Below the pieces are notes generated by a model. The model did no database searches. It was given only the letters and a program-made list of their open reading frames with translations, and was not told the origin of the DNA. A stretch of 64,000 nt of DNA from Rhodoferax sp. U2-2l (lineage in GTDB: Bacteria > Pseudomonadota > Gammaproteobacteria > Burkholderiales > Burkholderiaceae_C). The position numbers and the translations under genes are program-made. This document shows positions 46,283 through 56,166 of the stretch, in pieces; the stretch's first letter is position 1; each line of letters opens with the position of its first letter. The DNA lies in assembly GCF_020594515.1 (NCBI RefSeq), contig NZ_JAJCTH010000020.1, positions 28,119-92,118 on the forward strand, read 5' to 3'.

Positions 46283-47203
46283 TCAATAGCCGCGCCCCAC
46301 GTCAACGATGCGGGTGACGGCCTCGCCGCGCTGCATCGCCGCGATCTTGCCGGCAATCTGCGCGATGCTCTCGCTGCGCAGGGTGCGCGCCGAGGTGTGC
46401 GGGGTGATCGTGATTTTGGGGTGCCGCCAGAATGGGTGATCGGCTGGCAGCGGTTCGGTGCGAAACACGTCCAGCAAGGCACCGGCCAAGTGACCGCTGT
46501 CGAGCAGCGCCAGCAAATCTTCGTCCACCAGATGCGCGCCGCGCGCCACGTTGATCACGTAACCACCGGGCTGCAGGCTGCCAAGCGTCTCTTGATTCAG
46601 AATGTTGGCCGTGTCTGGCGTGAGCGGCAACAGGTTCACCAGCACGCGGCTGCTGGCCAGAAAGTCATGGAACTGCGCTGCGCCGGTGAAGCCACGCACG
46701 CCGGGAAGCCGTTTGGGCGTGCGGCTCCAGCCGTTGACCGGGAACTCAAACTGCTGCAGCGCCTGCGCGACCCGTGCGCCCAGCACGCCCAGGCCCATCA
46801 CGCCCACGGGGAAGTCGCTGCGCTGGCGCGGTGTGTAAGACGTCCAGCGCCCGGCGCGAACGTCCTCGGCATAGGCAGTGAGGTCGCGAAAGTGGCGGAT
46901 GACGCCTTGGCAGACGTATTCGGCCATTTGCACTGCCATGCCGGCGTCTTCCAGCCGCACCACCACGGCGCTTGGCGGCAGGCGCAGCTTCAGCAAGGCA
47001 TCAACGCCAGCGCCGATGTTGAAAATGCCTCGGAGCTGCGGCTGTTCGTCAAAGAGTTGCTGCGGCGGCGCCCAGACCACGGCGTAGTCGGCAGGCGGCG
47101 CGCCGCTCTGCCAGACGGTAATGTCAGCCTGAGGGAAGGCCGTGCGCAGCCCTGCCAGCCAGGGCCCGGGGTCGGTGTTGGTGCAGCAAAAAGTGATGTT
47201 CAT
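46283..47203 (-). CDS. ghrA: Glyoxylate/hydroxypyruvate reductase A
   Basis: 306 residues of the D-2-hydroxyacid dehydrogenase family. The NAD(P) motif is GVMGLGVLGARVAQAL, followed by NLLPLTPDTANIL, INVARGAHLVDEDLL and the catalytic His in HPFWRHPKITITPHTSA. It resembles E. coli GhrA in lacking the longer N-terminus. It reduces glyoxylate and hydroxypyruvate. No link to the adjacent leucine genes is evident beyond position. Confidence 0.88.
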   Translation of the reverse strand: MNITFCCTNTDPGPWLAGLRTAFPQADITVWQSGAPPADYAVVWAPPQQLFDEQPQLRGIFNIGAGVDALLKLRLPPSAVVVRLEDAGMAVQMAEYVCQGVIRHFRDLTAYAEDVRAGRWTSYTPRQRSDFPVGVMGLGVLGARVAQALQQFEFPVNGWSRTPKRLPGVRGFTGAAQFHDFLASSRVLVNLLPLTPDTANILNQETLGSLQPGGYVINVARGAHLVDEDLLALLDSGHLAGALLDVFRTEPLPADHPFWRHPKITITPHTSARTLRSESIAQIAGKIAAMQRGEAVTRIVDVGRGY

Positions 47204-47284
47204 GACGGCATGTTACCGGTGGCACGAATGGAAGCAGGCGGGTGACATGCTGGGGACTGACCGTGGAAGCCAGGTCAGATCCGG

Positions 47285-47355
47285 CATGACAGCCGTAGCG
47301 TGACGGAACCCGGCTGTCATGGCATCCGGTTGGCATGGCGGACTGAATCCGCCAT
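47285..47355. repeat. Two adjacent inverted repeats between mccA and ghrA
   Basis: CATGACAGCCG...CGGCTGTCATG (47285-47321) is a perfect 11-bp stem with a 15-nt loop. ATGGCGGA-ctgaa-TCCGCCAT (47335-47355) is a second, 8-bp stem. Both lie just after the mccA stop and before ghrA, so they probably end the mccA transcript or stabilise its 3' end. T-runs are absent. Confidence 0.6.
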
Positions 47356-47367
47356 CCATGACGGTTT

Positions 47368-49413
47368 TCACTGCGCCGTCAGTTTGAGCAGCTCTGCCCC
47401 CTCCACCACCTGATCCCCCGGCGCATACAGCAGCTCGGCCACCACGCCATCCATCGGCGCGGCAATGGTGTGCTCCATTTTCATCGCGTCCATCACGGCC
47501 AGCGGCTGGCCTTTTTTGACCACATCACCAGCCTGTACGGCAAACGAGACCACCTTGCCCGGCATCGGCGCGGTCAGCCGGCCCCCTTCGGCGGGCGCTT
47601 CCCCGGCGTGTAACAGCAGGTCGATGGCAATGATTTGTGTAGCGCCTTTTGCAGTGAAGATATGGGCGACCTCGCCTTTTCGGTACACATTCACCAGCGC
47701 ACGCTGACCCGCAAACTGCAGGTCAATGCCCTGCGGCGTGGCGGCAAAACTCAGCACACCAGCGGTTTCGCCCACCTTGAACGACAGCGCACCGTCGTGC
47801 AGATAGGTCAGCCCCGCCTGCACGTGCTGGCCGCCAAATTCAAACGCAAACTGGCGGGTGAACACACCGTGGCTGCGCCAGCCGTCGGTGCGGCTGAACG
47901 GGTCGGCGGTTTGGTTGGCGCGCTCGTCGATCAAGGTTTGCGCCACATCCGCCGCGGCGGCCAGCGCCAGGCCCACGCGCTCCTGGTTGAACAAGACGGC
48001 TGCTTCGCGCGGGATCAGCCCGGTGTCCAGCTGCGCCTGGGCAAACGAGTTGCTCTGCACCACGTTGCGCAAAAAGGACACATTGGTGGTCAGGCCAACG
48101 ATGTGGGTTTGCGCCAGCGCGGCATCGAGCCGTGCCAGCGCCTGCGCGCGGGTGTCGCCATGCACGATGAGTTTGGCCACCATCGAGTCGTAAAACGGGC
48201 TGATGGCATCGCCCTGGCGAACGCCGTCGTCAAAGCGGACGCTCTGCGAGTCACGCGCGCGGCTGCCATCGGGCGCGTTGACCGGGGGCTGGAACGACAC
48301 ATGCGCGGGTTTGGCATACACCGCAAGCAGGCCGGTGGCGGGCAGGAAGTTGTTATCGGGGTTCTCGGCGCAGAGGCGGGCCTCGATGGCGTGGCCGGTG
48401 ATCGTGAGTTGGTCCTGGCGCAGCGGCAGTGGCTCGCCGCTGGCCACGCGCAGTTGCCACTCCACCAGATCCTGGCCGGTGATGGCCTCGGTGACCGGGT
48501 GCTCCACCTGCAGGCGGGTGTTCATCTCCATGAAATAGAACTTCATCTCCTCGGGCCGCTCGTAGCCGCCAGGCTGCTCGACGATGAATTCCACCGTGCC
48601 CGCGCCGATATAGTTGACTGCGCGCGCGGCCGCCACGGCCACTTCGCCCATGGCGCGGCGCAGCTCGGGGGTCATACCCGGCGCCGGGGCTTCTTCCAGC
48701 ACCTTCTGGTGGCGGCGCTGCACCGAGCAATCGCGCTCAAACAGGTACACATAGTTGCCCAGCGCGTCGCCAAACACCTGGATCTCGATGTGGCGCGGGC
48801 GCTGCACGTACTTTTCAATCAGCACCGCGTCACTGCCAAAACTGTTGATGGCTTCGCGTTGGCAGGATTCAAGTGCGGCCATGAAGTCTTCGGGCTTGTC
48901 GACCGCGCGCATGCCCTTGCCGCCGCCGCCCGCGCTGGCCTTGATCAAGACGGGATAGCCAATGCGGTCGGCCTCATGCTGCAACAGCGCCGCGCCCTGG
49001 GCGGCGCCGTGGTAGCCCGGCACCAGCGGCACGCCGGCCTTCTCCATGAGTTGTTTGGATTCAGCCTTCAAGCCCATCGCCTGAATGGCGGATGCGGGCG
49101 GGCCAATGAACACCAGCCCCGCCGCCGTGCAGGCCTTGGCAAAGTCTTCGTTTTCGCTCAGAAACCCATAGCCCGGGTGAATGGCTTGTGCGCCAGTGGC
49201 CAAAGCGGCTTCGATGATGCGCTCCCAGCGCAGGTAGCTGTCCTTCGGGGCGCTGCCGCCGATGTGGACGGATTCGTCGCAGGCGGCCACGTGTTTGGCA
49301 CAGGCGTCCGCATCGGAATACACCGCCACGGTTTGGATACCCAGGCGGCAGGCGGTGGCGGCGACGCGGCAAGCGATCTCCCCCCGATTGGCAATCAATA
49401 TCTTGGTAAACAT
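47368..49413 (-). CDS. mccA: 3-Methylcrotonyl-CoA carboxylase, biotin-containing alpha subunit
   Basis: 681 residues: biotin carboxylase domain (about 1-450; [28 protein letters not shown]), linker, and C-terminal biotinyl domain with VMDAMKMEHTIAAP. It carboxylates methylcrotonyl-CoA together with MccB in leucine and isovalerate catabolism. Sequence alone would also allow propionyl- or geranyl-CoA carboxylase; neighbouring mccB, hydratase and HMG-CoA lyase favour methylcrotonyl. It follows the DUF4126 gene with no spacer. Confidence 0.9.
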   Translation of the reverse strand: MFTKILIANRGEIACRVAATACRLGIQTVAVYSDADACAKHVAACDESVHIGGSAPKDSYLRWERIIEAALATGAQAIHPGYGFLSENEDFAKACTAAGLVFIGPPASAIQAMGLKAESKQLMEKAGVPLVPGYHGAAQGAALLQHEADRIGYPVLIKASAGGGGKGMRAVDKPEDFMAALESCQREAINSFGSDAVLIEKYVQRPRHIEIQVFGDALGNYVYLFERDCSVQRRHQKVLEEAPAPGMTPELRRAMGEVAVAAARAVNYIGAGTVEFIVEQPGGYERPEEMKFYFMEMNTRLQVEHPVTEAITGQDLVEWQLRVASGEPLPLRQDQLTITGHAIEARLCAENPDNNFLPATGLLAVYAKPAHVSFQPPVNAPDGSRARDSQSVRFDDGVRQGDAISPFYDSMVAKLIVHGDTRAQALARLDAALAQTHIVGLTTNVSFLRNVVQSNSFAQAQLDTGLIPREAAVLFNQERVGLALAAAADVAQTLIDERANQTADPFSRTDGWRSHGVFTRQFAFEFGGQHVQAGLTYLHDGALSFKVGETAGVLSFAATPQGIDLQFAGQRALVNVYRKGEVAHIFTAKGATQIIAIDLLLHAGEAPAEGGRLTAPMPGKVVSFAVQAGDVVKKGQPLAVMDAMKMEHTIAAPMDGVVAELLYAPGDQVVEGAELLKLTAQ

Positions 49414-50133
49414 TCAAACCACCTTCTGAGAACTGTCAAAAACCATCGAGAAACGTCGAAAAACGGCGCGCAAAAACCTGAACAGCAACACGGTCACCAC
49501 CCACATCAGCACCACGGTGACAACCAGCACCCCACCAAACACCAGCGGGTGCGTGGTGGCCAGCCAGACCGCGCCCACCACCAGCCCGTCTTCCAGCAGA
49601 CTGGCCCCGATGTTGGAAAACGGTTCGGGTGAGGTATTGATGGCCGCGCGTGTGGTGGTTTTGGCGGCCTGGCTGGTGGCCGCGAGCGAACCGCCCAACA
49701 GGGCGGCGACCCACCCCATGGTGGCGCTGTCCGCACCCAGCGCGCCAGCGGCCAGCACGGCGCCCGCCGGGATGCGAATCACGCTGTGCACCAGGTCCCA
49801 CAGTGAATCCAGGCCGGGAATCTTGTCGGCAAAAAATTCCACAAACAGCATGAAGCCGCTGGCAGCCAACAGCGCCGGGTGTTGCAACACCGTCAGCCCG
49901 GCAGGCAAAGCGATCCAGCCCACCGCACCCGCCAGCCCGACCAGGAAAACCACCGCGTACAACCTGAAGCCGCTGGCCCAGCCCAGTGCGGCGGCCAGCG
50001 CCAACAGCCCTGGCATGTCCATCTGTCCTGCCGCCTGCGCTGCCACCGGCCCGACTGGCGCCAGCGGGTGATCCCCCAGCGACAAGCCCATGGCTTGCAG
50101 CCAGCCGGTCAGGGTGTGCCAAAGTGCGTCCAT
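49414..50133 (-). CDS. DUF4126 integral membrane protein
   Basis: 239 residues from the ATG at 50133. About five to six transmembrane helices with the DUF4126 core (LGWASGFRLYAVVFLVGLAG, FFADKIPGLDSLWDLVHSVIRIPAG, AATSQAAKTTTRAAINTSPEPFSN). Function unknown. It is embedded in the methylcrotonyl-CoA carboxylase operon, abutting mccA and 35 bp after the hydratase gene, which is unusual for a catabolic cluster. Confidence 0.87.
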   Translation of the reverse strand: MDALWHTLTGWLQAMGLSLGDHPLAPVGPVAAQAAGQMDMPGLLALAAALGWASGFRLYAVVFLVGLAGAVGWIALPAGLTVLQHPALLAASGFMLFVEFFADKIPGLDSLWDLVHSVIRIPAGAVLAAGALGADSATMGWVAALLGGSLAATSQAAKTTTRAAINTSPEPFSNIGASLLEDGLVVGAVWLATTHPLVFGGVLVVTVVLMWVVTVLLFRFLRAVFRRFSMVFDSSQKVV

Positions 50134-50168
50134 CAAGGGTGCGGTGCAAGGTGCGAGGTGGGTTGCGC

Positions 50169-50951
50169 TCAGCCCTGGGCCAACCAGGACGGCTTGCGCT
50201 TATGAAGAAAGGATTGCACACCCTCTTTGCCCTCTGCGCTGGCCCGAATGCTGGCGATGCCATCAACGGTGTGGGCGATCAGCGCCGCGTCGATATCTTT
50301 CCCGGCCACATCATGCAGCAAGGTTTTGCATTCCTTGACCGCATTCGGGCTGGTGCTGGCCACGGCCTGGGTGAGCTCGCTCAACTTGGCATCAAGCTGG
50401 TCGGCGCTCACCACGGCATGCACAAAGCCCATGCGCAAGGCCTCGGCAGCATCAAAACGCTCGGCCGTCAAAAAGTAGCGGTGCGCCGCACGCGCGCCCA
50501 TGGCGCGGATCACGTAGGGGCTGATGGTGGCGGGGTACAGGCCGAGCTTGACTTCGCTCAGGCAATAGTTGGCTGTGTCCACACTCACCGCCATGTCACA
50601 CGCCGCCACCAAGCCCATGCCACCGGCATAGACATCACCCTGGATACGTGCGACGGTGGGTTTCGGGCAGGTGTAGATCACGCGCAGCATCTCGGCCAGC
50701 TGCGCGGCGTCGGCCAGATTCTCAGCGTGGGTGTAGTCGGCCATGCGGCGCATCCAGTTCAGGTCGGCACCGGCGCAAAAGGCCGGTCCTGAAGCGGCCA
50801 GCACGATGGTCCGCACCTGCGGGTCTTGTCCCAGCTGGGTGAAGGCGGCGGTCAGTTCGGCAATCACCGCGTCGTTGAAGGCGTTGCGGACTTCGGGGCG
50901 ATTCAGGGTAACCGTGGCCACCGTGCCGGGTTCGATCTTGAGTGTGCTCAT
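50169..50951 (-). CDS. liuC: Enoyl-CoA hydratase/isomerase, probable methylglutaconyl-CoA hydratase
   Basis: 260 residues from the ATG at 50951. Crotonase fold with ASGPAFCAGADLNWMRRM (oxyanion region) and YAGGMGLVAACDMAV, SEVKLGLYPATISPYVI. The GxxGLVAACD pattern matches methylglutaconyl-CoA hydratases and lacks the classical first catalytic Glu of CELAMMCD type enzymes. Position between mccB and mccA supports the hydration step that yields HMG-CoA. Confidence 0.87.
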   Translation of the reverse strand: MSTLKIEPGTVATVTLNRPEVRNAFNDAVIAELTAAFTQLGQDPQVRTIVLAASGPAFCAGADLNWMRRMADYTHAENLADAAQLAEMLRVIYTCPKPTVARIQGDVYAGGMGLVAACDMAVSVDTANYCLSEVKLGLYPATISPYVIRAMGARAAHRYFLTAERFDAAEALRMGFVHAVVSADQLDAKLSELTQAVASTSPNAVKECKTLLHDVAGKDIDAALIAHTVDGIASIRASAEGKEGVQSFLHKRKPSWLAQG

Positions 50952-50980
50952 CTTGCTTGTCTTCCTGATGCTGGCACAGG

Positions 50981-52603
50981 TCACATGCGGAACAAACCGA
51001 ATTTGGTGTCTTCAATGGGCGCATTGCGGCTGGCAGACAGCCCCAGCGCCAGCACCCGGCGCGTGTCGGCGGGGTCGATGATGCCGTCGTCCCACAGGCG
51101 CGCAGTGGCGAAATACGGGTGGCCTTGTTCCTCGTATTGGCGGCGGATCGGGGCCTTGAAGGCTTCTTCTTCCTCCATGCTCCAGGCGCCGCCTTTGCCT
51201 TCAATGCCGTCGCGGCGCACCGTGGCCAGCACGCTGGCCGCCTGCTCGCCGCCCATGACGCTGATGCGTGCATTCGGCCACATCCACAAAAACCGCGGGC
51301 CAAACGCCCGGCCACACATGCCGTAATTGCCTGCGCCAAAGCTGCCGCCGATGATGATGGTGAATTTGGGCACAGCGGCGGTCGCCACGGCGGTCACCAT
51401 CTTGGCGCCGTTGCGGGCAATGCCTTCGTTCTCGTACTTGCGCCCGACCATGAAGCCGGTGATGTTCTGCAAAAACACCAGCGGGATCTTGCGCTGGCAG
51501 CACATCTCGATGAAATGGGTGCCTTTCAGGGCCGATTCGGAAAACAGAATGCCGTTGTTGGCAATGATGCCCACCGGCATGCCTTCCACCCGCGCAAAGC
51601 CGCAGACCAGCGTGGTGCCAAAGCGTGACTTGAACTCGTCAAAGTCCGAGTCATCAACGATGCGGGCAATGATTTCGCGCACATCAAACGGTTTGCGGGT
51701 GTCAACCGGGATCACACCGTACAACTCGTCTGCGGCGTATTTGGGCGCGATCGGCGCATGGTCCAGCAGGGACAGCGGCTTGTTTTTGTACAAATTCTTG
51801 ACCGATTGCCGCGCCAGCGCCAGCGCATGCATGTCGTTTTGCGCCAGATGGTCGGCCACGCCGGACAAGCGTGTGTGCACGTCGCCACCGCCCAAATCTT
51901 CGGCCGTCACCACCTCGCCGGTCGCAGCTTTCACCAGCGGCGGGCCGCCCAGAAAAATGGTGCCCTGGTTCTTGACGATGATCGCCTCGTCGCTCATGGC
52001 CGGCACATAGGCACCGCCCGCAGTGCAACTGCCCATGACCACCGCAATCTGAGCGATGCCCTGCGAACTCATTTGCGCCTGGTTGAAAAAGATGCGGCCA
52101 AAGTGGTCGCGGTCGGGGAACACTTCGTCCTGGTTCGGCAGGTTGGCGCCGCCTGAATCCACCAGATAGATGCAGGGCAGCCGGTTTTGCTGGGCAATTT
52201 CCTGCGCGCGCAAGTGCTTTTTAACCGTCATCGGGTAATAGGTGCCGCCCTTGACGGTGGCGTCATTGCACACAATCATGCAGTCCACCCCGCTCACGCG
52301 GCCAATACCGGCGACGATGCCCGCGCCCGGTGCGCTGTCCGTGCCATCGCGGTCCGGGTACATGCCCAAAGCGGCCAAGGGCGAGAGTTCCAGAAACGGC
52401 GTGCCGGGGTCCAGCAGCATCTGCACGCGGTCGCGCGGCAGCAGTTTGCCGCGCGCGGTGTGTTTGGCCCGCGCTGCCTCGCCGCCACCGAGTTCCACTT
52501 GCGTGATCTGGGCATTCAGATCAGCCACCAGCCCGCGCATGGCGGCCGCGTTGTGCTGAAAGTCGGCGGAGCGGGCGTTGAGTTGGGTGTCCAGAACAGG
52601 CAT
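50981..52603 (-). CDS. mccB: 3-Methylcrotonyl-CoA carboxylase, beta (carboxyltransferase) subunit
   Basis: 540 residues from the ATG at 52603 ([16 protein letters not shown]). Carboxyltransferase features include [40 protein letters not shown] and [19 protein letters not shown]. It transfers CO2 from biotin on MccA to methylcrotonyl-CoA. It heads the mccB-liuC-DUF4126-mccA operon; isovaleryl-CoA dehydrogenase, usually next to it, is not present in this window. Confidence 0.92.
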   Translation of the reverse strand: MPVLDTQLNARSADFQHNAAAMRGLVADLNAQITQVELGGGEAARAKHTARGKLLPRDRVQMLLDPGTPFLELSPLAALGMYPDRDGTDSAPGAGIVAGIGRVSGVDCMIVCNDATVKGGTYYPMTVKKHLRAQEIAQQNRLPCIYLVDSGGANLPNQDEVFPDRDHFGRIFFNQAQMSSQGIAQIAVVMGSCTAGGAYVPAMSDEAIIVKNQGTIFLGGPPLVKAATGEVVTAEDLGGGDVHTRLSGVADHLAQNDMHALALARQSVKNLYKNKPLSLLDHAPIAPKYAADELYGVIPVDTRKPFDVREIIARIVDDSDFDEFKSRFGTTLVCGFARVEGMPVGIIANNGILFSESALKGTHFIEMCCQRKIPLVFLQNITGFMVGRKYENEGIARNGAKMVTAVATAAVPKFTIIIGGSFGAGNYGMCGRAFGPRFLWMWPNARISVMGGEQAASVLATVRRDGIEGKGGAWSMEEEEAFKAPIRRQYEEQGHPYFATARLWDDGIIDPADTRRVLALGLSASRNAPIEDTKFGLFRM

Positions 52604-52752
52604 GGGATGCTTTCTAAAGGTCAGGGGCGGCAAAACCTGTGCGCCATTGTGATGGACCAAGCATAGAACCACAAGCGGGATGGACCGGGCCAGCAAGGTT
52701 GCAAATGGCGCCACAAACAGGCACACTGAGCGCCCCACCCGCCAGACCCCAG

Positions 52753-53841
52753 ATGACACCCCCTTCCAGTCCCGCTGATCCCGTGCCGACATCATCCCCG
52801 AAGGCGATCCGCGAAGCCGTTGGGACGCGCAAGAGCCCGGCTGTCACCCCCATCGCGTTTGTGAACGCCATCGTTCGCGCTTATGCCCAACACGGCAATG
52901 ACCCTGCCAAGGCGCTGGAATCAGCACAAATAGCGCCAGAACTCTTGACCAACCCGACGGCGCGCATCACCGCCGCGCAGATGGAGCGCATTTCCGGCGC
53001 GGCCATGCAGGAGCTCGATGACGAAGGCCTGGGCTGGTTCAGCCGCCGCCTGCCCTGGGGCAGTTACGGCATGCTGGCGCGCGCCAGCATCAGCGCCCCC
53101 AACTTGGGCGTGGCACTGAGGCGCTGGTGCCGCCACCACCGACTGATCACCGATGACATCACGCTGGATTTGGCCGTCAACGGCCCCACAGCCACCTTGA
53201 CGATCACCGAGCACCGCGACTTGGGCGCGCTGCGCGAGTTCTGCCTGGTGTCGGTGCTGCGCAATATCCACGGCCTGGCGTGCTGGCTGATCGACTCACG
53301 CATCGCGCTGACCGGTGCGCGGTTTGCTTTTGCGGCGCCAGCGCATCAGGACGTTTACCACGTGCTTTTTTCGGCGCCCGCCGTTTTCCAGGCCGGGCGG
53401 ACCGCGATTGAATGGGACAGCCGCTACCTGACATTGCCACTGCGCCGGGACGAAGCGGCGCTGCGCCAGATGCTCAAGCGCGCCCTGCCGCTCACGGTGC
53501 TGCCCTACCGCCGGGACCGCCTGCTGGTGCAGCGCGTGCGCCAAGCCCTGGTCAACCACCCGCAAGACACCCACAGCGCCGACGATCTGGCAGCGCTGCT
53601 CAACTTGTCCGCGCGCACGCTGCACCGGCAGTTGAAGGACGAAGGCGCGTCATTGCAAACGCTCAAAGACGAGGTGCGCCAGGCCCGTGCCATCGACCTG
53701 CTGCTGCGCAGCAACCGCCCGATCAAGCAGGTGGCCCAGGCCGCCGGGTTTCAGAACGAAAAGAGCTTTATCCGGGCGTTCAAGGGGTGGACGGGGCAAC
53801 GGCCCACCGAGTTTCGGCTCAGCGCCCACCTCACCCCATGA
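52753..53841 (+). CDS. AraC-family transcriptional regulator, divergent from mccB
   Basis: About 362 residues from ATG 52753; ATGs at 52639 and 52705 are possible, but the extra segment is Pro-rich and unlike the family. An N-terminal ligand-binding domain of the AraC/OruR type (about 30-240) is followed by a C-terminal double helix-turn-helix ([22 protein letters not shown] and [25 protein letters not shown]). Divergent placement, with starts 150 bp from mccB, suggests it controls the leucine/isovalerate genes in response to an acyl-CoA or acid. This is inference from position. Confidence 0.88.
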   Translation: MTPPSSPADPVPTSSPKAIREAVGTRKSPAVTPIAFVNAIVRAYAQHGNDPAKALESAQIAPELLTNPTARITAAQMERISGAAMQELDDEGLGWFSRRLPWGSYGMLARASISAPNLGVALRRWCRHHRLITDDITLDLAVNGPTATLTITEHRDLGALREFCLVSVLRNIHGLACWLIDSRIALTGARFAFAAPAHQDVYHVLFSAPAVFQAGRTAIEWDSRYLTLPLRRDEAALRQMLKRALPLTVLPYRRDRLLVQRVRQALVNHPQDTHSADDLAALLNLSARTLHRQLKDEGASLQTLKDEVRQARAIDLLLRSNRPIKQVAQAAGFQNEKSFIRAFKGWTGQRPTEFRLSAHLTP

Positions 53842-53902
53842 AAAGCCGCCGCGCAACAGAAATGTGCTACCACAACCGTTTCTGCTAGCAACTCACAAAT
53901 TT

Positions 53903-53911
53903 TGTGGATAA
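53903..53911 (-). promoter_or_regulatory. Perfect DnaA box in an A+T-rich spacer
   Basis: TTATCCACA on the minus strand matches the DnaA consensus exactly. It lies in the 182 bp spacer between the AraC gene and the HAD gene, which is noticeably A+T-rich. No second perfect box is seen nearby, so this is not an origin. A single 9-mer match could be chance. Confidence 0.5.
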
Positions 53912-54023
53912 CTTTGTGCAACAGTACAAGGACAACCCGGCAAAGCCTTATCTGGTGCGGCTTGCAACGCATTGCCAAAAAAATAGGCAACATGAACAAG
54001 TGCTGAAAATTAATAAAAAAATA

Positions 54024-54683
54024 TCAGCTTGTCCCCAGCAAGCCAGCCAACTCAGTCATGGTAGGAAACAGGCGCTGGGCCCCGGCTTGCAGCAGCGCCG
54101 CACCGGCGGCTGGGTCCGGGCAATAGCCCCAGACGGTCGCGCCAGCGGCCACGCCGGCCGTCACCCCCACGGTGGTGTCTTCAATCACCAAGCAGTCTGA
54201 ACCCGGCACCTGCAGGTGGGCAGCAGCAGCCAGGTAGACATCGGGGGCAGGCTTGGAGCGTGGCATCTCGTGACCGCTGAAGATACGGCCCGCAAAAGCG
54301 TCCAGCAGCCCCACCTGGCGCAGCATCATCTCCACCTTGAACCGATCAGCGCCCGAAGCGCAGGCAATCTGCCCACCGGTATGCGCCAAGGCGGCCTGCA
54401 CGGCAAGCGCTGCGCCGGGAATGATCTGCAGCCGCTCGCGCAAACCCTGGTTGCGCCGCTCGTAAAACGTCTGCATCCAGGCCTCGGTCAGCGGCTTGCC
54501 CGTGTGGGCCTCGATGGCGGCGCGCTCTTCGCGCACGGTTTTGCCGATGAAGCGATCCATGCATTCGGCCAGCGTCATGGACCAGCCAGATTCTTCCAGC
54601 AGGTCGCGCAAGGCGCCGCAGGTGATGGCTTCGCTGTCCACCAGCACACCGTCACAGTCAAACAGGATGGCTTTGAATTTCAT
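54024..54683 (-). CDS. HAD-IA family phosphatase (beta-phosphoglucomutase-like)
   Basis: 219 residues from ATG 54683; ATG 54707 would add eight residues. Motif I FDCDGVLVDSE, a helical cap domain (about 16-90), motif II CASGADR, and the C-terminal KPAPDVYLAAAAHL and VIEDTTVGVTAGVAAGA. It resembles YieH/GS1-like sugar-phosphate or nucleotide phosphatases. Substrate unknown. Its 3' end overlaps an A+T-rich inverted repeat (ACAAG..CTGA / TCAGCTTGT, 53996-54032). Confidence 0.9.
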   Translation of the reverse strand: MKFKAILFDCDGVLVDSEAITCGALRDLLEESGWSMTLAECMDRFIGKTVREERAAIEAHTGKPLTEAWMQTFYERRNQGLRERLQIIPGAALAVQAALAHTGGQIACASGADRFKVEMMLRQVGLLDAFAGRIFSGHEMPRSKPAPDVYLAAAAHLQVPGSDCLVIEDTTVGVTAGVAAGATVWGYCPDPAAGAALLQAGAQRLFPTMTELAGLLGTS

Positions 54684-54762
54684 GGCGTTTTGTCTTTCGT
54701 CTTTCATCTCTTGGGGGTAGTCGGTCTGACATGGAAAGTGGGCGCCCGGCGCGGGCTGGCAC

Positions 54763-56151
54763 TCACGGTGCTGCAGGCGCAGCACCCAGCGATCTGAGCA
54801 GCGCCTGAAACTCGGGCGAATGGCGCAGCACGCGCGCGCCCGCGTCGATGAGTCGGCTCACATCGGCCGCCGGTATGGAGAACGCGGTGGGAATTTTCAG
54901 CAGAAATTGGCGCTCGGCCAGCTCGGGTGCATCACGCAGGTTGACGTTGATGACGTGGATTTGGGCGTCTGGCGCAAACGGGTCTGGCGCGCCGCCGCTG
55001 CTGCCGCGCAACTCGCGCCGCCAGGTCTGCGCGGTGTCGCGCAGCAGTTCCAGCGTTTCCTGGGTGGCGCGGGCGCCCGTGCCAAACAGCAGCGCATCCA
55101 CCACCTGCAAGGTGCTGGGCACCTCGTCCTGGGTGTCGATACGTTCGTTGGGGTCGCGCTCGGCATTGACGGCAATGATCACCAGCTTCTGGATCGGCGT
55201 GGCACTCATGCGGCGCACCGCGCGGCGCAGGCCCCCCTCGGCCTGGGAGCGGTCCAGCAGGCTGCGCAGGCCCAGGTTGTCGGCCAGGCCGCCGTCCACC
55301 AGATGGATATAGGGGCGGTCGCTGGCATCCAGGTAAGAGCGCTGGCTGTCGCGCAGCAGGCGCACCCGGTAGGCACCCGCGTCCGAGGCATCCATGTTGA
55401 CCGGCTGGGCGCAGTGGTGGTTGTAATTCTTCAACGTCAAGGGCGACAGCGCCAGTGGCACCGCGCTGGAGGCCGCCACCGCAAACGACAGCGGCACACT
55501 GTCCAGGTCGGAGCAGATCAGCGAAAACTGCCGCCAGGTGAACTCGAAACTGGCGCCCAGCGACAAATCAGTGGCCGAAATCAGCAGGCTGGGGTGGCCT
55601 GGCTGCTGTGCGATATCGCCGAATGTCTTGCCCTTGAAGAGCTCAAACAAGCGCCGCTCCAGCAGGTGCGTGCGCCCCAGCCAGGGCGAGGTCAGGTCGT
55701 ACAGGTTGCCGGGTTTGAGGGCATAACTGATCAGGTTGTCCTGAAAATTCTTGCGCAAAAACTGCTCTTCAAACGCGGGAAAGGCGTCCGCCCCAAAGGC
55801 GGCGTAGTAAGCGGCGGTGATGCTGCCGCCCGACACACCGCTGATCACGTCAAGCTCATGGAGCAGACTCATCGGCCCGTTGGGGCCGGGCACCTGGGTC
55901 TGGCGCAGCGCATTGAGGACGCCGTAGCCAAACGCGGACGCCCGCGCGCCGCCGCCCGACAGGCTCACCACCATCAGCATCTGGTTATCCTGGCTGGCGG
56001 GCAGGGGCTGCTGCGCCTCGGTGCGGTTGTCCAAGAGCTTGGCGGGCAGGTTTTGCCAAGGCCGCACGCTGGAGCAGGCCGACAGCAGCAGCGCCAAGCC
56101 CAGCAGCAGCACGCGGGGCCCGTGGCGTACGGCGTGGTCAAACCCTGTCAT
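54763..56151 (-). CDS. Patatin-like phospholipase, predicted lipoprotein
   Basis: 462 residues. Lipoprotein signal LLLGLALLLSAC with the lipobox Cys at about residue 26. Patatin motifs: glycine-rich SLSGGGARASAFGYG, nucleophile GVSGGS (serine hydrolase elbow) and catalytic Asp in HLVDGGLADN. It is likely an acyl hydrolase in the cell envelope. It lies 16 bp after trkH, same strand; no functional link is known. Confidence 0.9.
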   Translation of the reverse strand: MTGFDHAVRHGPRVLLLGLALLLSACSSVRPWQNLPAKLLDNRTEAQQPLPASQDNQMLMVVSLSGGGARASAFGYGVLNALRQTQVPGPNGPMSLLHELDVISGVSGGSITAAYYAAFGADAFPAFEEQFLRKNFQDNLISYALKPGNLYDLTSPWLGRTHLLERRLFELFKGKTFGDIAQQPGHPSLLISATDLSLGASFEFTWRQFSLICSDLDSVPLSFAVAASSAVPLALSPLTLKNYNHHCAQPVNMDASDAGAYRVRLLRDSQRSYLDASDRPYIHLVDGGLADNLGLRSLLDRSQAEGGLRRAVRRMSATPIQKLVIIAVNAERDPNERIDTQDEVPSTLQVVDALLFGTGARATQETLELLRDTAQTWRRELRGSSGGAPDPFAPDAQIHVINVNLRDAPELAERQFLLKIPTAFSIPAADVSRLIDAGARVLRHSPEFQALLRSLGAAPAAP

Positions 56152-56166
56152 CGCGTGTCCCCCCGC

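Noticed and set aside
47635..49632. 665-residue open frame on the plus strand opposite mccA
   Set aside because: It mirrors the biotin carboxylase gene in a high-G+C antisense frame, with His/Ala/Val/Leu/Gly-rich composition and no domain.
53842..54023. Replication origin
   Set aside because: Only one perfect DnaA box and no dnaA/dnaN or clustered boxes.
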